A stretch of 22,905 bases of DNA from Actinomycetes bacterium (GTDB taxonomy: Bacteria; Actinomycetota; Actinomycetes; Propionibacteriales; Nocardioidaceae), in assembly GCA_023396115.1 (NCBI GenBank), contig JAEWXC010000055.1, positions 1 through 22,905 on the forward strand, in the 5' to 3' direction. A program made the translations under genes and the position numbers. The notes below the pieces were generated by a model. That model did not search any database. It was not told the DNA's origin and saw nothing but the letters and a program-made list of their open reading frames with translations. Shown one piece after another: positions 1 through 7,425 of this stretch (within the stretch, counting starts at the first letter, position 1; each line of letters opens with the position of its first letter).

Positions 1-240
1 ACATCCACGCGGGCATGTCAACGGCTGCGCCGCCGAGACGTCGCCACCCACCGGGGGCCATCCCGGGCAGTGTGGCGATCAGCGGGCGAGGTCGCCTCGT
101 CCGCCACCGTTCAGGACACCCCGCTCGGCCACCGAAGCGACGTCCGGGCCGGCGATCCGAGCCCAGGCCAATGGTCGGAAGTGTCAGAGCGAGAAGACGC
201 CGCCGACCACGGATCGTCCGGGTGCCCAGATAGCTCCGTC
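1..240. other. Region downstream of ychF without a supported gene
   Basis: These 240 bases lie 3' of ychF. Several frames stay open because the DNA is GC-rich, but none gives a product with recognisable motifs, normal actinobacterial third-position bias or a convincing start. The predicted products are Arg/Pro-rich, which is typical of out-of-frame reading. I found no strong terminator hairpin. The first bases could belong to a gene that starts outside the window, but nothing here demonstrates it. Confidence 0.5.
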
Positions 241-1314
241 CTAGACGTTGAAGCGGAACTCCACGACATCCCCGTCGACCATGACGTAGTCCTTGCCCTC
301 CATGCGGACCTTGCCCGCCTCCTTGGCCTTGGCCATCGTCCCGGCGGCCATCAGGTCGTCGAAGGAGACGATCTCGGCCTTGATGAAGCCCTTCTGGAAG
401 TCGGTGTGGATGACTCCGGCGGCCTCGGGGGCAGTGGCACCCTTCTTGATCGTCCAGGCCCGGGTCTCCTTGGGGCCAGCAGTCAGGTAGGTCTGCAGGC
501 CCAGGGTGTCGAAGCCGACGCGGGCCAGGACCTCCAGACCGGGCTCCGTGACGCCGGCCTCGGCCAGGAACTCCACTGCCTCCTCCTCGTCCAGCTCGAT
601 CAGCTCGGACTCGAACTTGGCGTCCAGGAAGATCGCCTCGGCGGGCGCGACGATCTCGCGCATCTTCGCCTTCAACTCCTCGTCGGCCAGCTCGTCGGCG
701 TCGCAGTTGAAGACGTAGATGAACGGCTTGGCAGTCAGCAGGCTGAGCTCGCGCAGCAGGTCACGGTCGATCGAGGTGGCGATCACCGGGGTACCGGCCT
801 CGAGCGCCTCCTGGGCCTCCTTGACCGCGGCCAGGGTGGCGGTGAGCTCCTTGTTCTTCTTCGCCTCCTTCTCCAGGCGCACCACCGACTTCTCGACGGT
901 CTCCAGGTCGGCCAGGATCAGCTCGGTCTGGATCGTGGAGATGTCGTTGGCGGGGTTGACCTCACCGTCGACGTGGGTGACGTCCTCGTCACGGAACACC
1001 CGGGTCACCTGGCAGATCGCGGCGGACTCACGGATGTGGGAGAGGAACTTGTTGCCCAGCCCCTCACCCTGCGACGCACCCCGCACGATGCCGGCGATGT
1101 CGACGAACTCGACCGTGGCCGGAAGGATCTTCTCCGACCCGAACACCTCGGCCAGCTTCGCCAGCCGCTCGTCGGGCACGCCCACGACGCCGACGTTCGG
1201 CTCGATGGTGGCGAACGGGTAGTTCGCCGCGAGGACGTCGTTCTTGGTCAGTGCGTTGAAGAGCGTCGACTTGCCTGCGTTGGGGAGTCCGACGATGCCG
1301 ATGGTGAGAGCCAC
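241..1314 (-). CDS. ychF: Redox-regulated ATPase/GTPase YchF (Obg-like)
   Basis: A 357-residue P-loop NTPase of the Obg/YchF (OLA1) family, a cytosolic protein that associates with ribosomes and tends to bind ATP rather than GTP. The P-loop GLPNAGKST is at residues 9-17. It is followed by the switch region DIAGIVRGASQGEGLG and a NCDADE segment at the usual G4 position. The C-terminus carries the TGS domain and ends in VMVDGDVVEFRFNV, as YchF proteins normally do. Length matches the family (about 360). The start is GTG, and TAGACT lies 8 nt upstream on the same strand, suggesting a leaderless transcript. It is divergent from the large secreted-protein gene and shares a 157-bp intergenic region with it. 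The family assignment is near certain; the precise cellular role of YchF is not settled. Confidence 0.97.
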   Translation of the reverse strand: MALTIGIVGLPNAGKSTLFNALTKNDVLAANYPFATIEPNVGVVGVPDERLAKLAEVFGSEKILPATVEFVDIAGIVRGASQGEGLGNKFLSHIRESAAICQVTRVFRDEDVTHVDGEVNPANDISTIQTELILADLETVEKSVVRLEKEAKKNKELTATLAAVKEAQEALEAGTPVIATSIDRDLLRELSLLTAKPFIYVFNCDADELADEELKAKMREIVAPAEAIFLDAKFESELIELDEEEAVEFLAEAGVTEPGLEVLARVGFDTLGLQTYLTAGPKETRAWTIKKGATAPEAAGVIHTDFQKGFIKAEIVSFDDLMAAGTMAKAKEAGKVRMEGKDYVMVDGDVVEFRFNV

Positions 1315-1322
1315 GGGCGGTG

Positions 1323-1328
1323 AGTCTA
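1323..1328 (-). promoter_or_regulatory. Candidate -10 element of ychF (TAGACT)
   Basis: Read on the minus strand, TAGACT fits the actinobacterial TANNNT -10 consensus and ends 8 nt before the GTG start of ychF. That would place transcription initiation at or within a base or two of the start codon. No Shine-Dalgarno precedes the GTG, which fits a leaderless mRNA. I see no clear -35. Confidence 0.55.
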
Positions 1329-1364
1329 CGTCCCCACCCGTCCCCGCAGAGCATCGCGGCGACC

Positions 1365-1408
1365 CTCAAGACCTGCTCAAGATCGGCTCAAGATCCCCCC
1401 AAGTCTCT
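1365..1408 (+). promoter_or_regulatory. Four direct repeats with exact 11-bp period, probable response-regulator operator
   Basis: The hexamer CTCAAG occurs at 1365, 1376 and 1387, followed by the variant CCCAAG at 1398. The steps are exactly 11 bp, about one helical turn, and the second and third units share the longer core CTCAAGATC. Direct repeats with about 11-bp spacing are the usual binding-site architecture of OmpR/PhoB-type response regulators. The array sits between the ychF -10 and the candidate -35 of the secreted-protein gene, the normal place for an activator of the latter. No regulator gene lies in this window, so the protein that binds is unknown. Confidence 0.6.
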
Positions 1409-1437
1409 GGGCAGCGTGGTGCACCCCCGTCCATGGT
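1408..1437 (+). promoter_or_regulatory. Weak candidate promoter of the secreted pore-former-like gene
   Basis: TGGGCA at 1408-1413 (4 of 6 matches to TTGACA) and CATGGT at 1432-1437 are separated by 18 bp and lie directly after the 11-bp repeat array. The -10 is poor, as is often true of promoters that need an activator. Initiation near 1444 would leave a leader of roughly 28 nt that includes the Shine-Dalgarno. The assignment rests mainly on position. Confidence 0.3.
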
Positions 1438-1458
1438 GAGGGCACACACCACCCACCC

Positions 1459-1465
1459 AGGAGGG
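1459..1465 (+). promoter_or_regulatory. Shine-Dalgarno AGGAGGG that fixes the GTG start at 1472
   Basis: AGGAGGG ends 6 nt before GTG at 1472. This is the strongest ribosome-binding site in the window. It selects the GTG immediately in front of the signal peptide over the in-frame ATG codons further upstream. Confidence 0.85.
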
Positions 1466-1471
1466 AATCCC

Positions 1472-4400
1472 GTGCTCCGCACACCCGCACCACCGTCCAC
1501 GAGCTGGCACCGTCGCCTGCTCTCCGTCGTCCTCGGACTCACGGTCGGACTCCTCGGACTCCTCGTGCCGCTCGTCGCGGCCACCCCCGCCAACGCCGTC
1601 GAACCGCCGGAACTGTGCGTGGGTCCCCTGGAGTGCGTGCGGATCGCCACCGGGTACAACAACGACGCCAACCTGGGCACCAGCCGGCTCTACGACATCG
1701 AGCCGGTCCGCGAGGAGCCCGCCAACGAGGGCTTCGTCCCCTGGCAGGGCACCTTCCGCCTGGTCGACAGCGAGTCCCGGACCTCCACGCCGAAGTGCCT
1801 GGAGGTCGTCCACACCGGCCTCGCCGACCTGGCCTTCATGGAGCGGCGCACCTGCAGCGACGACTCCGACCAGCGCTGGTACGCCGAGCCGGTCGGGGAC
1901 TCCCTGGTCACCGACCCGGCCTCGCCGAACCGGTTCAACCCCTGGCGCACGATCGAGCAGTCGACCTGGACGATCGCCGACCACCAGCGCACCAAGTTCC
2001 TGCTCCGCTCGGCCGGTGCCGACGGCAAGGACCGCTGCATCGCCGGGGACGGCAACAAGCTCGACGACACCCTGGCCACGGGCTGCCCGACCAGCCCCAC
2101 CGGTCACAACGACCAGCGCGGCATGGAGATCAACCTCCTCGACGCGCCGCTCAGCAACGGCTACCGCAAGAGCGCGGCCGAGAAGCAGGCGGTCACCGAC
2201 CAGCTCATCGGGTCGATGGTCGAGCACGCCATGGAGCAGTGCCGCACCGACCGCAACTACTGCTCGGTCCAGCTGCTCGACGCCAACAACGGCGGCACCG
2301 TGCTGACCGCCCCCTCCCGCATCGACAACGTCACCATCGACGCCCAGCCCGTGCCGATCCTGGACGGCAGCGGCTGCGCCGGCGGCGGTCAGGGCGGCAG
2401 CGTCCAGCGGATCTTCAACGCCGGCCTCGACCCGATGGAGACCTCCATCAGCGTCGGCGGCGAGAGCGCGTTCGAGAACTCCGTCACCCACGGCTTCGGG
2501 GTCGAGGTGACCGCCGGGATCAGCGCCTTCGTCGAGTCCTCGGTCACCGTCAGCACCACCCACGAGTGGGGCAAGACCTGGTCGACCTCGACCAGCTTCG
2601 ACCAGACCGTCAACTGGACCGTCCCGCCGCAGCGCTACGCCACCGCCGTGCTGTCGACGGCCAGCATCAAGGCCAGCAGCAAGTGGCGCTTCGGGCTCTC
2701 CAACCCCAACCGCAACTCGCGGCACACCTCGTGGGCCACCGATGAGATCGTGGACATGAAGATCCCCTACGCCGACTCCGCGGACGCCTCGGGCCCGGAC
2801 TCGACGATGACGGTCTACAACTCCGTCGACAAGAAGTCCTGCTCGGCCAAGTCGCCCAGCCGGCTCGACGACGACGCCCCGCTGCTGCTGACCAACGAGA
2901 CGCTGCCCGGCGCGGCCCCGGTGGTCGGCGACGAGCTGCGGGTGCACGCCGACCCCGCCGAGTTCCTGCTGTCGGCCACCGACACCAGCCCGGTCAACCT
3001 GGCCTACCGCTGGTACCGGGTGCGTGCCGGTGAGGAGCCGCAGCTGATCCAGCGGGCCAACCGCGCCACCTACACCGTCACCTCCGACGACGTGGCCGGC
3101 GACGACGACGAGACCGAGACGATGGGCCGCTACCGGGTCTACGCCACCGTCACCGACGTGGCCGACCAGTTCCGGTTCGACAGCCCCGAGTACTCCACGC
3201 TGCGCACCGCCGCGGTCTCCACCGAGCGGCCCCAGAGCACCGTCGGCCCGACCGAGCTGACCGCCCGGGTGCTGAACCCGCACGTCGCGGCCGGCGACCC
3301 GGTCCGGGTGGAGTTCACCGCCACCGCCGAGAACGCCACCGCACCGGCCTCCGGTGAGGTCGTGGTCCGCGTCGACGGCATCGAGCAGGCCCCGGTGCCG
3401 CTCGTGGACGGCACCGCGCTGTTCACCGCCGTGCTCCCGGCCGGCCAGCACCAGCTCGACGCCGAGTTCCTGCCCGACGTGGCCGAGTACACCGGTGCCC
3501 GCACCGAACCCTTCGGCGTCACCGTCACCGGGCGTGACTCGCGCACCACGCTGACCACCTCGGCGACCTCGGTCGAGCGGGGCAACCCGGTCACCCTGAC
3601 CGCGAAGGTCGCGCCCGTCGGCGGCGGCAGCCACGTCCCGACCGGCGAGGTCGAGTTCACCGCCGGCGGTCGCAGCCTGGGCAACCCGGTCGAGGTGGAC
3701 GCCACCGGCACCGCCACCCTGACCATCACCCTGCCCCGGGGCGAGCACACCGTGACCGCCCAGTACGCCGGTGACGACCTGTTCGCGGGCAGCACCTCCA
3801 CGGCTCGCAGCGTCACCGTGGAGCGCAGCACCAGCTCGGTGGTGCTGGTGGCCGAGGAGACCCAGGTCCTGGCCGGGTCGCCGCTGCCGCTCAGCGCCAG
3901 CGTCACCGCCGGCGGCCAGCCGGTCACCGACGGCACCGTGCAGCTGTTCGTCGACGGCCGCACCCACGGCGACCCGATCCCGGTCAGCGCCCTGGGCACC
4001 GCCTCCTGGCAGGCCAACGGGCTCGCCCTGGGCGGGCACCGTCTGGTGCTGCGCTACGCCCCGGCGAACGACGACGTCTCGCCGGCCACCTCCGGCACGG
4101 TCGACGTCGAGGTCACCCGCACCGCGACCTCGCTGGCGCTGACCACCTCGGTGAACCGCGCCCGTGCCGGGGTGGACGTCCCGTTCCGGGCCGTGGTCAC
4201 CAACGGCGCCGGTGACCCGGTCACCAGCGGCACCGTGCAGCTGGTCGTGGACGGTGTCCCGTTCGGTCGGGCGATGACCCCGGACGCGCACGGGACGGTC
4301 GACTTCAAGGTCTCCACCATGAAGCCGGGCAGCCGCCAGGTCTCGGCGCGCTACGTGCCCTCGGTCCCCGGGCTGGACGCCTCGGTCGCCGCCACCCTGG

Positions 4401-5032
4401 GGGTCGTCGTCGAGCAGGCCCTCACCCAGGTGGCCCTGACCACCTCCAAGCAGGTGCACGGCACCCACGAGACGGTCGTGGTCCGGACCGCGGTCACCCG
4501 ACGGGACGGCACCACCCCCTCGCGGGGCAACGTGCGGCTCTTCGTGGACGGCAAGCCGTTCGGCCCGGCGCGCTCGGTCAGTGCTGCGGGCACCGCCCGC
4601 TGGCAGGTCACCGACCTGCCGGTCGGCAAGCGCCGGCTGATGGTCCGCTACACCCCGGCGGCCTCCGACGGGCTGCTCGACTCGGTCTCGCGGACCCTGG
4701 TCCACCGGGTGCGGGCCTTCGGTGCCTCGATCTCCGCCAGCGTCGCCCCCGGCAAGGTCAAGGCCAAGCCGGGCAAGCGCAAGGCCCTGGTCACCGGTCG
4801 GCTCCGGTTCACCGGCCCGGGGGCTCCGGCTGCGACCGGGCGGACCGTCCGGGTGCTGCGCGGCGACCGGGTGGTGGGCACGGCCCGCACCGACGCCCGC
4901 GGCCGGTTCACCGTCACGGTGCGCCGCGGCGCGCTGAAGAAGGGGATCAACCGGCTGACCGTGGAGTTCCGCGGCAGCACCCGCCCCTCGGCGGGTTCCG
5001 ACAGCACCACGGTGACGCTGCGCAAGCGCTGA
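1472..5032 (+). CDS. Secreted protein: R-lectin-like region, aerolysin/ETX-MTX2-like module, five Ig-like repeats
   Basis: The product has 1186 residues. Residues 1-42 form a signal peptide (RR, long hydrophobic stretch, ATPANA before the predicted cut). Residues about 50-230 hold Cys pairs and QRW/CLEV/RCIAG elements resembling an R-type (ricin B) lectin. Residues about 325-445 show alternating Ser/Thr and hydrophobic residues, ending in NWTVPPQRYATAVL. This resembles the amphipathic hairpin and following strand of aerolysin/ETX-MTX2 pore formers. Residues about 480-585 contain an AYRWYR-type Ig-like unit. Five Big_3-like repeats of about 98 residues follow, starting near 588, 690, 787, 885 and 984, with FVDG and GTA-type motifs. 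The last 100 residues are Lys/Arg-rich and beta-like. No cell-wall sorting signal is visible, so the product is probably released or held non-covalently. The lectin and pore-former assignments are inferences from sequence pattern. Single gene with its own promoter and terminator. Confidence 0.6.
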   Translation: MLRTPAPPSTSWHRRLLSVVLGLTVGLLGLLVPLVAATPANAVEPPELCVGPLECVRIATGYNNDANLGTSRLYDIEPVREEPANEGFVPWQGTFRLVDSESRTSTPKCLEVVHTGLADLAFMERRTCSDDSDQRWYAEPVGDSLVTDPASPNRFNPWRTIEQSTWTIADHQRTKFLLRSAGADGKDRCIAGDGNKLDDTLATGCPTSPTGHNDQRGMEINLLDAPLSNGYRKSAAEKQAVTDQLIGSMVEHAMEQCRTDRNYCSVQLLDANNGGTVLTAPSRIDNVTIDAQPVPILDGSGCAGGGQGGSVQRIFNAGLDPMETSISVGGESAFENSVTHGFGVEVTAGISAFVESSVTVSTTHEWGKTWSTSTSFDQTVNWTVPPQRYATAVLSTASIKASSKWRFGLSNPNRNSRHTSWATDEIVDMKIPYADSADASGPDSTMTVYNSVDKKSCSAKSPSRLDDDAPLLLTNETLPGAAPVVGDELRVHADPAEFLLSATDTSPVNLAYRWYRVRAGEEPQLIQRANRATYTVTSDDVAGDDDETETMGRYRVYATVTDVADQFRFDSPEYSTLRTAAVSTERPQSTVGPTELTARVLNPHVAAGDPVRVEFTATAENATAPASGEVVVRVDGIEQAPVPLVDGTALFTAVLPAGQHQLDAEFLPDVAEYTGARTEPFGVTVTGRDSRTTLTTSATSVERGNPVTLTAKVAPVGGGSHVPTGEVEFTAGGRSLGNPVEVDATGTATLTITLPRGEHTVTAQYAGDDLFAGSTSTARSVTVERSTSSVVLVAEETQVLAGSPLPLSASVTAGGQPVTDGTVQLFVDGRTHGDPIPVSALGTASWQANGLALGGHRLVLRYAPANDDVSPATSGTVDVEVTRTATSLALTTSVNRARAGVDVPFRAVVTNGAGDPVTSGTVQLVVDGVPFGRAMTPDAHGTVDFKVSTMKPGSRQVSARYVPSVPGLDASVAATLGVVVEQALTQVALTTSKQVHGTHETVVVRTAVTRRDGTTPSRGNVRLFVDGKPFGPARSVSAAGTARWQVTDLPVGKRRLMVRYTPAASDGLLDSVSRTLVHRVRAFGASISASVAPGKVKAKPGKRKALVTGRLRFTGPGAPAATGRTVRVLRGDRVVGTARTDARGRFTVTVRRGALKKGINRLTVEFRGSTRPSAGSDSTTVTLRKR

Positions 5033-5046
5033 TCCGGCACTGACCC

Positions 5047-5083
5047 ACGGGCCTCGCACCCAGCGCACAGGTGCGGGGCCCGT
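5047..5083. terminator. Bidirectional hairpin terminator between convergent genes
   Basis: A 14-bp stem (5047-5060 with 5070-5083) has a single T-G wobble and a 9-nt loop. It begins 15 nt after the stop codon of the secreted-protein gene and lies 47 nt beyond the stop codon of the convergent oxidoreductase gene. There is no T-tract, as is common in actinobacteria. It can serve both strands. Confidence 0.8.
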
Positions 5084-5129
5084 GCTGTGCCCGGACCCAC
5101 GCCCGGTGCAGGGTCGCCGGTGGCCCGGG

Positions 5130-6140
5130 TCAGTGCAGCGCCGGGAGCACCTCGCGGGCGAAGACGTCGAGGAACGCGGCCTGGTTCGTGCCGACCTGGT
5201 GCACGAAGACCCGGTCGTAACCCAGGTCCAGGTAGCGCCGGATCTCCGTCGCGTGCACCGCCGGGTCGTCGCTGACCGGGAGCCGCCCGGTGAGGTCCTC
5301 GGGGCGCACCAGCCGCGCCATCTGCTCGATCAGCTGGGGCGAGCGCAGGTCCCCGCGGGCGAACCGCATGGCCCCGATCGGGTAGTGCGCCACGGCTTGG
5401 GCCAGCGCCTCGGGGCCGGTCGGCGCCCAGGAGACGTTGAGGTGGAGCCACTTCGGCATCGTGTCGGGGTCCTTGCCGACCTCGCGTGCCCCGGCGCGGA
5501 ACCGGTCGAGCACCACCGCGGCCTGCTCGTAGGAGACCCCCACGGCCAGCACCCCGTCGGCCTGCCGACCGGCCCGCCGCGCGGTGACCGGTCCCCCGGT
5601 CGCGACCAGCACCTGGGGCGGCTGCTCGGGCATGGTCCACAGCCGGGTCGTCTCCAGCCGGAAGTGCTCCCCGGCGAAGCGGACGTCCCGTCCGGCCACC
5701 GACCCCGCGAAGAGCCGCTTGACCAGGTCCACGGCCTCGAAGAGCCGCTGGATCCGCTCGGGTGCCTCGGGCCAGTAGCCGCCGGTGACGTGCTCGTGCA
5801 GGGCCTCGCCCGCCGACAGCGACAGCCAGTGCCGGCCCGGGTGCAGGCTCGCCAGGGTGGCGCTGGCCTGCGCGATCGCCGCCGGGTGCATCCGGGCACC
5901 GGGCACCGCCATGCCGGGGCCGAAGTCCCTGTGGGTGTGCTCGGCCAGCGCGGCCAGCACCGGCCACACCGCGGGCGCCTGGCCCAGGCTGGGCAGCCAC
6001 GGCTGGAACAGGTCGGCCGCCATCACCCCGTGCAAACCGGCGCGCTCGGCCAGCACGGCCAGGTCCACCACCTCGCGGGGCCGGACCCGGTCCACCGGCG
6101 CCACCCATCCCACGGCTTGGTCTCGACTCACGCGGGCCAT
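5130..6140 (-). CDS. LLM-class F420-dependent oxidoreductase, FGD-like with altered active-site His
   Basis: A 336-residue luciferase-like monooxygenase-fold protein, the same length as mycobacterial F420-dependent glucose-6-phosphate dehydrogenase (FGD1) and alignable with it end to end by eye. Matching elements include DLFQPW (residues 43-48) for DHFQPW, the AIAQA segment, GEALHE (111-116) for GEALNE, and the final FVHQVG region for FHAPG. FGD1 Asp39, Trp44 and Glu109 correspond to Asp43, Trp48 and Glu112, but the catalytic His40 is Leu44 here. It may therefore use F420 with a different substrate or mechanism; glucose-6-phosphate as substrate is unlikely. The neighbouring F420-0-type importer supports F420 use. 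The ATG at 6140 lies inside a candidate -10 (TACGAT), so the GTG at 6131 may be the true start, giving 333 residues. Confidence 0.85.
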   Translation of the reverse strand: MARVSRDQAVGWVAPVDRVRPREVVDLAVLAERAGLHGVMAADLFQPWLPSLGQAPAVWPVLAALAEHTHRDFGPGMAVPGARMHPAAIAQASATLASLHPGRHWLSLSAGEALHEHVTGGYWPEAPERIQRLFEAVDLVKRLFAGSVAGRDVRFAGEHFRLETTRLWTMPEQPPQVLVATGGPVTARRAGRQADGVLAVGVSYEQAAVVLDRFRAGAREVGKDPDTMPKWLHLNVSWAPTGPEALAQAVAHYPIGAMRFARGDLRSPQLIEQMARLVRPEDLTGRLPVSDDPAVHATEIRRYLDLGYDRVFVHQVGTNQAAFLDVFAREVLPALH

Positions 6141-6144
6141 CGTA
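6139..6144 (-). promoter_or_regulatory. Candidate -10 (TACGAT) for the FGD-like gene
   Basis: On the minus strand TACGAT ends 7 nt before a GTG at 6131-6129. The same 7-nt spacing is seen at ispH, xseA, glpX and the DUF6542 gene. The element includes the first two bases of the ATG usually chosen as start, so the promoter and that ATG are alternative readings of the same bases. No Shine-Dalgarno precedes the ATG. Confidence 0.45.
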
Positions 6145-6162
6145 GGTGGAGGCGTCGGCGGC

Positions 6163-6471
6163 TCAGTCGCGTCGTCGACGCTGGCGTGGGTGGAGGAACG
6201 CGGCGCCTGTGCCGATGATGACCAGCCCGATCAGCGCCCAGGCGCCCGCGCCGCCCCGACGCCACGGCGAGCCGGACCGCCACGACGCGGTCTCGGCGGC
6301 GCCGTCCGCGGCAGCCGCCTCCTCGGTGGACGACACGGCCGGTGCCGCTCCCGCCGAGGTGGGGCCCGGGGCGGCGGACGCGGCCGAGGCCAGGACCGCA
6401 GGGCCGAGCAGAAACAGGACGACGGTGAGCGCCGGCGCCAGCAGGCGCGAACGACCGAGACGTGCAGACAT
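6163..6471 (-). CDS. Small secreted or membrane-anchored protein of unknown function
   Basis: The product has 102 residues. Residues 1-33 resemble a signal peptide (Arg-rich start, hydrophobic LTVVLFLLGPAVLA, ASAASA before the cut). Residues 34-66 are Ala/Ser/Thr/Glu-rich and probably disordered. Residues about 75-93 (AGAWALIGLVIIGTGAAF) form a transmembrane helix, followed by a RQRRRR tail. This resembles the end of a surface protein, but there is no LPXTG-like motif. I chose the ATG at 6471 because it begins the signal peptide and is preceded by a GGGGGA Shine-Dalgarno-like stretch; an in-frame ATG at 6555 would put 28 hydrophilic residues in front. It lies between the F420-0-type importer and the FGD-like gene, all on the same strand. 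I do not recognise the family. Confidence 0.6.
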   Translation of the reverse strand: MSARLGRSRLLAPALTVVLFLLGPAVLASAASAAPGPTSAGAAPAVSSTEEAAAADGAAETASWRSGSPWRRGGAGAWALIGLVIIGTGAAFLHPRQRRRRD

Positions 6472-6580
6472 GGATCCCCCGAACGAGTCCCACGGGACGC
6501 CCCCGCGTCCCTCCCCGTCCCGGCCGGATCCCCCCTGGACCCCCAGCGCCGACACGGCGGATGTATGAGAGCAGTCCGGG

Positions 6581-6654
6581 TGCTGCGGATCGCGCAGCAG
6601 TTCGCGAGAACTTCTTCGCGTGTCGTCGGGGAGCGTGCGGTGGCGGACCCCGAC
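6581..6654 (-). terminator. Candidate terminator hairpins after the importer operon
   Basis: Directly after the ATPase stop codon, on the minus strand, GTCGGGG and CCCCGAC form a 7-bp stem (6648-6654 with 6625-6631) with a 16-nt loop. Further on, TGCTGCG and CGCAGCA form a perfect 7-bp stem with a 5-nt loop (6593-6599 with 6581-6587). There is no T-tract. They would separate the importer operon from the downstream small-protein gene. Confidence 0.45.
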
Positions 6655-7425
6655 TCAGCCGAACGCGATCAGCGGCCGACCGGTGCGCGGGTGGGGCAGG
6701 ACGGTGGCCTGCACGCCGTAGACCTCGCCGACAAGGTCGGCGGTCAGCACCTCGGCCACCGGGCCGGCAGCCTGCACCCGGCCGTCGGCCAGGACCACCA
6801 CCCGGTCGCAGAAGGACGCCGCCAGGTTGAGGTCGTGCAGTGCCGCGAGCACCGCGACCCCGCCCGCGGCCAGCTCGCGCAGCAACCCCAGCGTGTGCAG
6901 CTGGGCCCGCACGTCCAGGTGGTTGGTGGGTTCGTCGAGCAGCAGCAGCCGCGGCTCCTGGGCCAGGGCACGGGCCAGGTGGACCCGCTGCTGCTCCCCG
7001 CCGGAGAGGTCCCCGACGACCCGGTCGGCGAACTGCTCGGCATCGGCCCGCTTGAGCGCCTCGGCCACGGCGTCGGTGTCACCCACCGCGTTCAGGCCCC
7101 ACAACGAGCGGTGCGGGGTGCGACCCAGCTCCACGGCCTGGCGGACGGTCACGGCGAACTCGGTACGCACCTCCTGCTCGACCAGCGCCAGCAGCCGGGC
7201 GCGGGCACGGCCGCGCATCGCCAGCAGGTCCTCACCGTCGAGGTGGACCCGGCCGCGGTGCGCGGGCAGCACCCCGGCGACCCCCCGCAGCAGCGTCGAC
7301 TTGCCGGCCCCGTTCGGCCCGACCAGGGCCACCACCGAGCCCGGCGCCACGTCCAGCGAGACCTCCCGGACCACCTCCCGGCCGCCCAGGCTGAGCGTGA
7401 GGCCCTCGACCTGCAACCCGTTCAT
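6655..7425 (-). CDS. ABC transporter ATP-binding protein, proposed F420-0 importer
   Basis: A 256-residue ATPase of the FecCD-associated (siderophore/haem/cobalamin) class. Visible motifs are the Walker A GPNGAGKST, signature LSGGEQQRVHLARAL, Walker B LLLLDEPTNHLD and switch His in LAALHDLN. The ATG at 7425 overlaps the permease stop codon as ATGA, so translation is probably coupled. It is the third gene of a substrate-binding protein-permease-ATPase cassette. The ATPase alone does not reveal the substrate; the F420-0 proposal rests on the binding protein and on the FGD-like gene downstream. Iron-siderophore or cobalamin uptake is the alternative. Confidence 0.85.
   Translation of the reverse strand: MNGLQVEGLTLSLGGREVVREVSLDVAPGSVVALVGPNGAGKSTLLRGVAGVLPAHRGRVHLDGEDLLAMRGRARARLLALVEQEVRTEFAVTVRQAVELGRTPHRSLWGLNAVGDTDAVAEALKRADAEQFADRVVGDLSGGEQQRVHLARALAQEPRLLLLDEPTNHLDVRAQLHTLGLLRELAAGGVAVLAALHDLNLAASFCDRVVVLADGRVQAAGPVAEVLTADLVGEVYGVQATVLPHPRTGRPLIAFG

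Noticed and set aside
1..240. A small Arg/Pro-rich open frame before ychF
   Set aside because: There is no ribosome-binding site, family motif or coding bias; it looks like chance in GC-rich DNA.
1388..5068. A single open frame of more than 1200 codons antisense to the secreted-protein gene
   Set aside because: It mirrors the GC-rich codon pattern of the true gene, its product is Gly/Arg/Val/Asp/His-rich without domains, and the sense strand has a signal peptide, repeats and a strong ribosome-binding site.
6163..6555. A longer start at 6555 for the small secreted protein
   Set aside because: It would place 28 hydrophilic Gly-rich residues before the signal peptide; the ATG at 6471 directly precedes the basic and hydrophobic segments.
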